Origin: Ooceraea biroi
Lineage: Eukaryota > Arthropoda > Insecta > Hymenoptera > Formicidae
Assembly: GCF_003672135.1 (NCBI RefSeq)
Contig: NC_039506.1
Location: 8,494,001 to 8,558,000, forward strand
Direction: 5' to 3'
DNA length: 64,000 bases
In this document: in pieces, positions 61,483 through 64,000 of the stretch
How positions within the stretch are numbered: position 1 is the first letter of the stretch
Layout: every line of letters begins with the position of its first letter
Translations under genes and position numbers: made by a program
Notes under the pieces: model-generated
What the model saw: only the letters and a program-made list of their open reading frames with translations
What the model was told of the DNA's origin: nothing
Databases searched by the model: none

Positions 61483-62348
61483 TGACGCGAGCGACGATCT
61501 CCTTTCTCGCGACGGGGAAGTAATTACGGCGGACGAAGCGACAGTCACCTGAGAGCACTTTATCACCGGCCATCGTAATCTGGTGCGCTAGCCGGACAGT
61601 TCGGACTCTCCCCCCCTTGTCCTCTTTCTAGCCTTCCCTCTCCTAACCGAGTTACAGGCGATGGACAATTTGCAACGGGAATTAACGTGCAGTATGCTAG
61701 TTTAATGACCGTTCATACTTTTGTCAGTGTCTTGTGCCAGCGCGAGTGTATTCTCTCAATCATCATGATGTCGACCAGAAGAAACTCATCTTGAAACGTG
61801 CCTCATAACTGAACGTTATGAGTGAAGCACCAAATCAGACGAGTGATTTTCAGCTTTCAAATACGAATCGTCATTCTGAACGTACGTTACAGGAACATAA
61901 TGGAACACGTCAATATTACATTATTATCTCATTAGTATCAGTTAAAAATTGCTGCACAAACAAGTTCTTCAATATACTGCATCCTATGCTTTTTCATTTA
62001 TTACACGCTCGAGGTAGGCGGTTCCAGTAGCTAATTTAAATAGCAGTTGCGCAATCGTTGTCGGCGTATTAATATTCGTGTAAACGGTGCTGCTGCCGCA
62101 GAGGAACGCGAGGAAGAACGGCGGTAAGCGCTGCCATAACCATCGCAGGATGTCGGCGTATATTCAATTCATCGCCTTCGCGTTCGCGGTGTCATTAAGG
62201 TCGGAGTCGTATTCGTTCGCCGCGGGTTTGCCGCGCTAAAGCGGGATTCGTCGCACCGCGACTTCGTTACCATGACAAACGCGGCGCAATAACAATAACC
62301 GCTATCGTGGTACTTTCCGCGGCTGAAACGGCTGATTTTACTATCGCA

Positions 62349-62363
62349 TCGTCGTCGTCGTCG
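62349..62363. repeat. (TCG)5 microsatellite
   Basis: Five TCG units directly upstream of an ATG at 62366. Confidence 0.85.
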
Positions 62364-62365
62364 TC

Positions 62366-62560
62366 ATGGCGAGCATTTTTACCGCGCGCGGAACCCGCTC
62401 AGGCACACTGATGCAGCACGGTCATAATTTATCGCCGACCAGCGTTGGTAGCCCACGGACCACCGCTAACACCGACCATCAGCAGGTGGAATATCGTTAC
62501 GAAGAAAAATTCAAACGAGCATGCAATTTCGATTCCTCGCTGTTCATCAGCTTTTTATGA
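62366..62560 (+). CDS. Unrecognised 64-codon ATG frame (doubtful)
   Basis: An ATG with G at +4 follows the TCG repeat. It opens 64 codons of mixed composition (MASIFTARGTRSGTLMQHG, later VEYRYEEKFKRAC) to TGA at 62558-62560. The last 14 bases overlap the end of the opposing frame at 62547-62816, so the two converge tail to tail. No signal peptide, domain or splice signals are evident. It is short enough to be chance. Confidence 0.13.
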   Translation: MASIFTARGTRSGTLMQHGHNLSPTSVGSPRTTANTDHQQVEYRYEEKFKRACNFDSSLFISFL

Positions 62561-62816
62561 TTTCCGACAGCCCCGGAAAAACCACCTCCTCACCAGCTTT
62601 AATGATCGGTTTCTTATTTGAAACGCAAACGACATTTTCAGATGTACCTGTAGAATAACAAACTGTAAAGTCACTAAAATTATGCCGATTTTGAAAATTG
62701 TATGATGAACGTTCAACGCTGATCAACGCCAATTCATCCTGGCCGGTAATAATTAATCTTTGGGCTACTGAATTCCTCTGTTCACCTTCACATGGTGATT
62801 TTAAAAGAATTTTTTG
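62547..62816 (-). pseudogene. Coding-like 89-codon fragment, family unknown
   Basis: From just after a TAG at 62819-62817 the reverse strand is open for 89 codons to TGA at 62549-62547. The product reads like normal protein: a middle with SVERSSYNFQNRHNFSDF, then TVCYSTGTSENVVCVSNKK and KAGEEVVFPGLSEIIKS. There is no ATG in the frame, so it is either a last exon or the remnant of a longer gene. Codons favour A or T at third positions and CpG is scarce, unlike the CpG-rich DNA on both sides. A GAACAG at about 62784 could serve as a 3' splice site. I cannot assign a family. A decayed host gene, a transposon-derived fragment and an integrated foreign sequence all remain possible. Confidence 0.22.
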
Positions 62817-62819
62817 CTA

Positions 62820-64000
62820 GCCCTTTCGCAGCGCGATGTCAACCTGTTCTCGAGCGGATACGGAGATATTCAGGGGTACCGATCACACCCGCGTGAATTA
62901 CGACAATGCCATCTACGTGGACCGTATTATTTTCCTTCGGTGACAAATTTTCCGTGGTAGGAAGAAAGAGCAGGACCAGCACGGGATTATGAAAGGCACG
63001 TAGGAAGAGAAGAACACAGGGGCGCAAGAAGGGAGCGGGCCCCGGAACGGGCGAAGCGCCGGAGCGTATACGCTGGCCGAGCGGAAGTACGGAAAACGAC
63101 GACCGGCCTCTTTTTCCTCCATCCGGTTTGAATTACTATCATCCCGCCGAGCATTGTCTATTGTGGTGGAGAATTATTTTATTATCGCTCGGTCGGCCGG
63201 CTTTGGCTGCTCTCCCGGTGGGGGCCCGTGAGACTGAGGGGGTGAGGACCGAGGGAGGCGCGAGCGGGAAGAGAGGTACGCGCGGAAGAACGAACGTGCA
63301 CAGCACCCGCGGTTCCGCGATTTATTGATCCTGCCAAGGAAAACCACGAGGCTGCCTCGAGAAACCAGCAATCTGAGTCACGATAATTAGCCAAAAAATC
63401 GGTACCCTCAGGAGATTCGCCAATGCACTCGCGAGAGTAATAATTCTCAATGAATTGCGGTAAACTATCGAAGTAAAAGAGAGCGGAGAATAAAAACAGC
63501 ATCAAGTAACGTGGCATTTATTTTATTAATGATTTCGCCTTTTCGTCTTTCATCCACGGCGCGCAAATTAAAACAAGGAGGGAAGAATATTTTCATTATT
63601 ACCTAGCAGAAAATGTATGTATCTCGGCTGAGGAGGAAACTTCTGGAGAGAGTAGCAATTTTGCATCCCGTTGAAATCTTACGCCGAGCGATTACATTCC
63701 ACGAAATTTTATATCTCGTTGGAATCTTATACCGCGCGAACGTTATGTTTTAAAACCACCGAAAGCTACGATAATTTACCGAAAAAAGGTGGACAGTTAC
63801 CCTCGGAGATAAATGGCTGGTATTTTTCGAACCCCACGAAAAACGCGACGGCGGAGAGAAGAGCCGAGCGCGGAGAAAAATATCGCGCTCCGTGCCGCGT
63901 GTTTAATTACGCCTGGCGATTTTATGATTTCTGGGACGGTTTGTAAGGACGTTTCCGCGTAGCTTCGCGAGAAGCGGTACATTATTAGCAAGACGCAGCA
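62820..64000. other. CpG-rich non-coding stretch to window end
   Basis: A GC-rich block at 62990-63330 is followed by near-neutral DNA. Frames of 60-111 codons overlap on both strands. One reverse frame (62839-63027) contains VIHAGVIGTPEYL, discussed in the findings. Nothing else is supported. Confidence 0.4.

Overview
The window looks like nuclear DNA of a eukaryote, most likely an insect and plausibly a hymenopteran such as an ant. This is an inference from three things: AT-rich stretches alternate every 0.5-2 kb with CpG-dense stretches, perfect (GA/TC)n microsatellites are frequent, and compact bacterial-style genes are absent. No reading frame exceeds about 207 codons, both strands are often open over the same bases, and I recognise no known protein family, rRNA or tRNA. 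The window reads as an intergenic or intronic landscape with, at most, a few short exons.

Layout: 1-8 kb is non-coding, with a TATA/initiator-like site near 1.4 kb, a triple 11-bp tandem repeat at 4.37 kb and a diverged ~56-bp sequence pair at 4.1 and 5.0 kb. 8-15 kb is mosaic non-coding DNA with one candidate exon near 12.9 kb bounded by good splice-like signals on either strand. 14.9-15.9 kb is a GC-rich block with a 22-unit GA repeat next to alternating purine/pyrimidine DNA. 16-24 kb is mostly non-coding, with a candidate minus-strand exon at 19.8 kb and a block open in several frames at 20.4-21.0 kb. At 24.8-25.3 kb there is a clear 489-bp non-autonomous DNA transposon with 16-bp perfect terminal inverted repeats and an 8-bp target duplication. 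28-34 kb contains a pyrimidine-rich block and a 27-unit pentanucleotide array at 31.4 kb. 35-45 kb holds the longest open frames, all unsupported. 47.1-48.2 kb carries a triple 15-bp repeat and a ~120-bp diverged sequence pair. 54-56 kb holds microsatellites. At 58.9-59.2 kb there is a 300-bp TA-flanked inverted-repeat element. At 62.5-62.8 kb a CpG-poor 89-codon minus-strand frame stands out from its surroundings.

No set of genes working together can be described here. The best supported features are the two transposon-like elements, the simple repeats and the two diverged duplicated segments. Every coding call is a low-confidence candidate that needs transcript or homology data.
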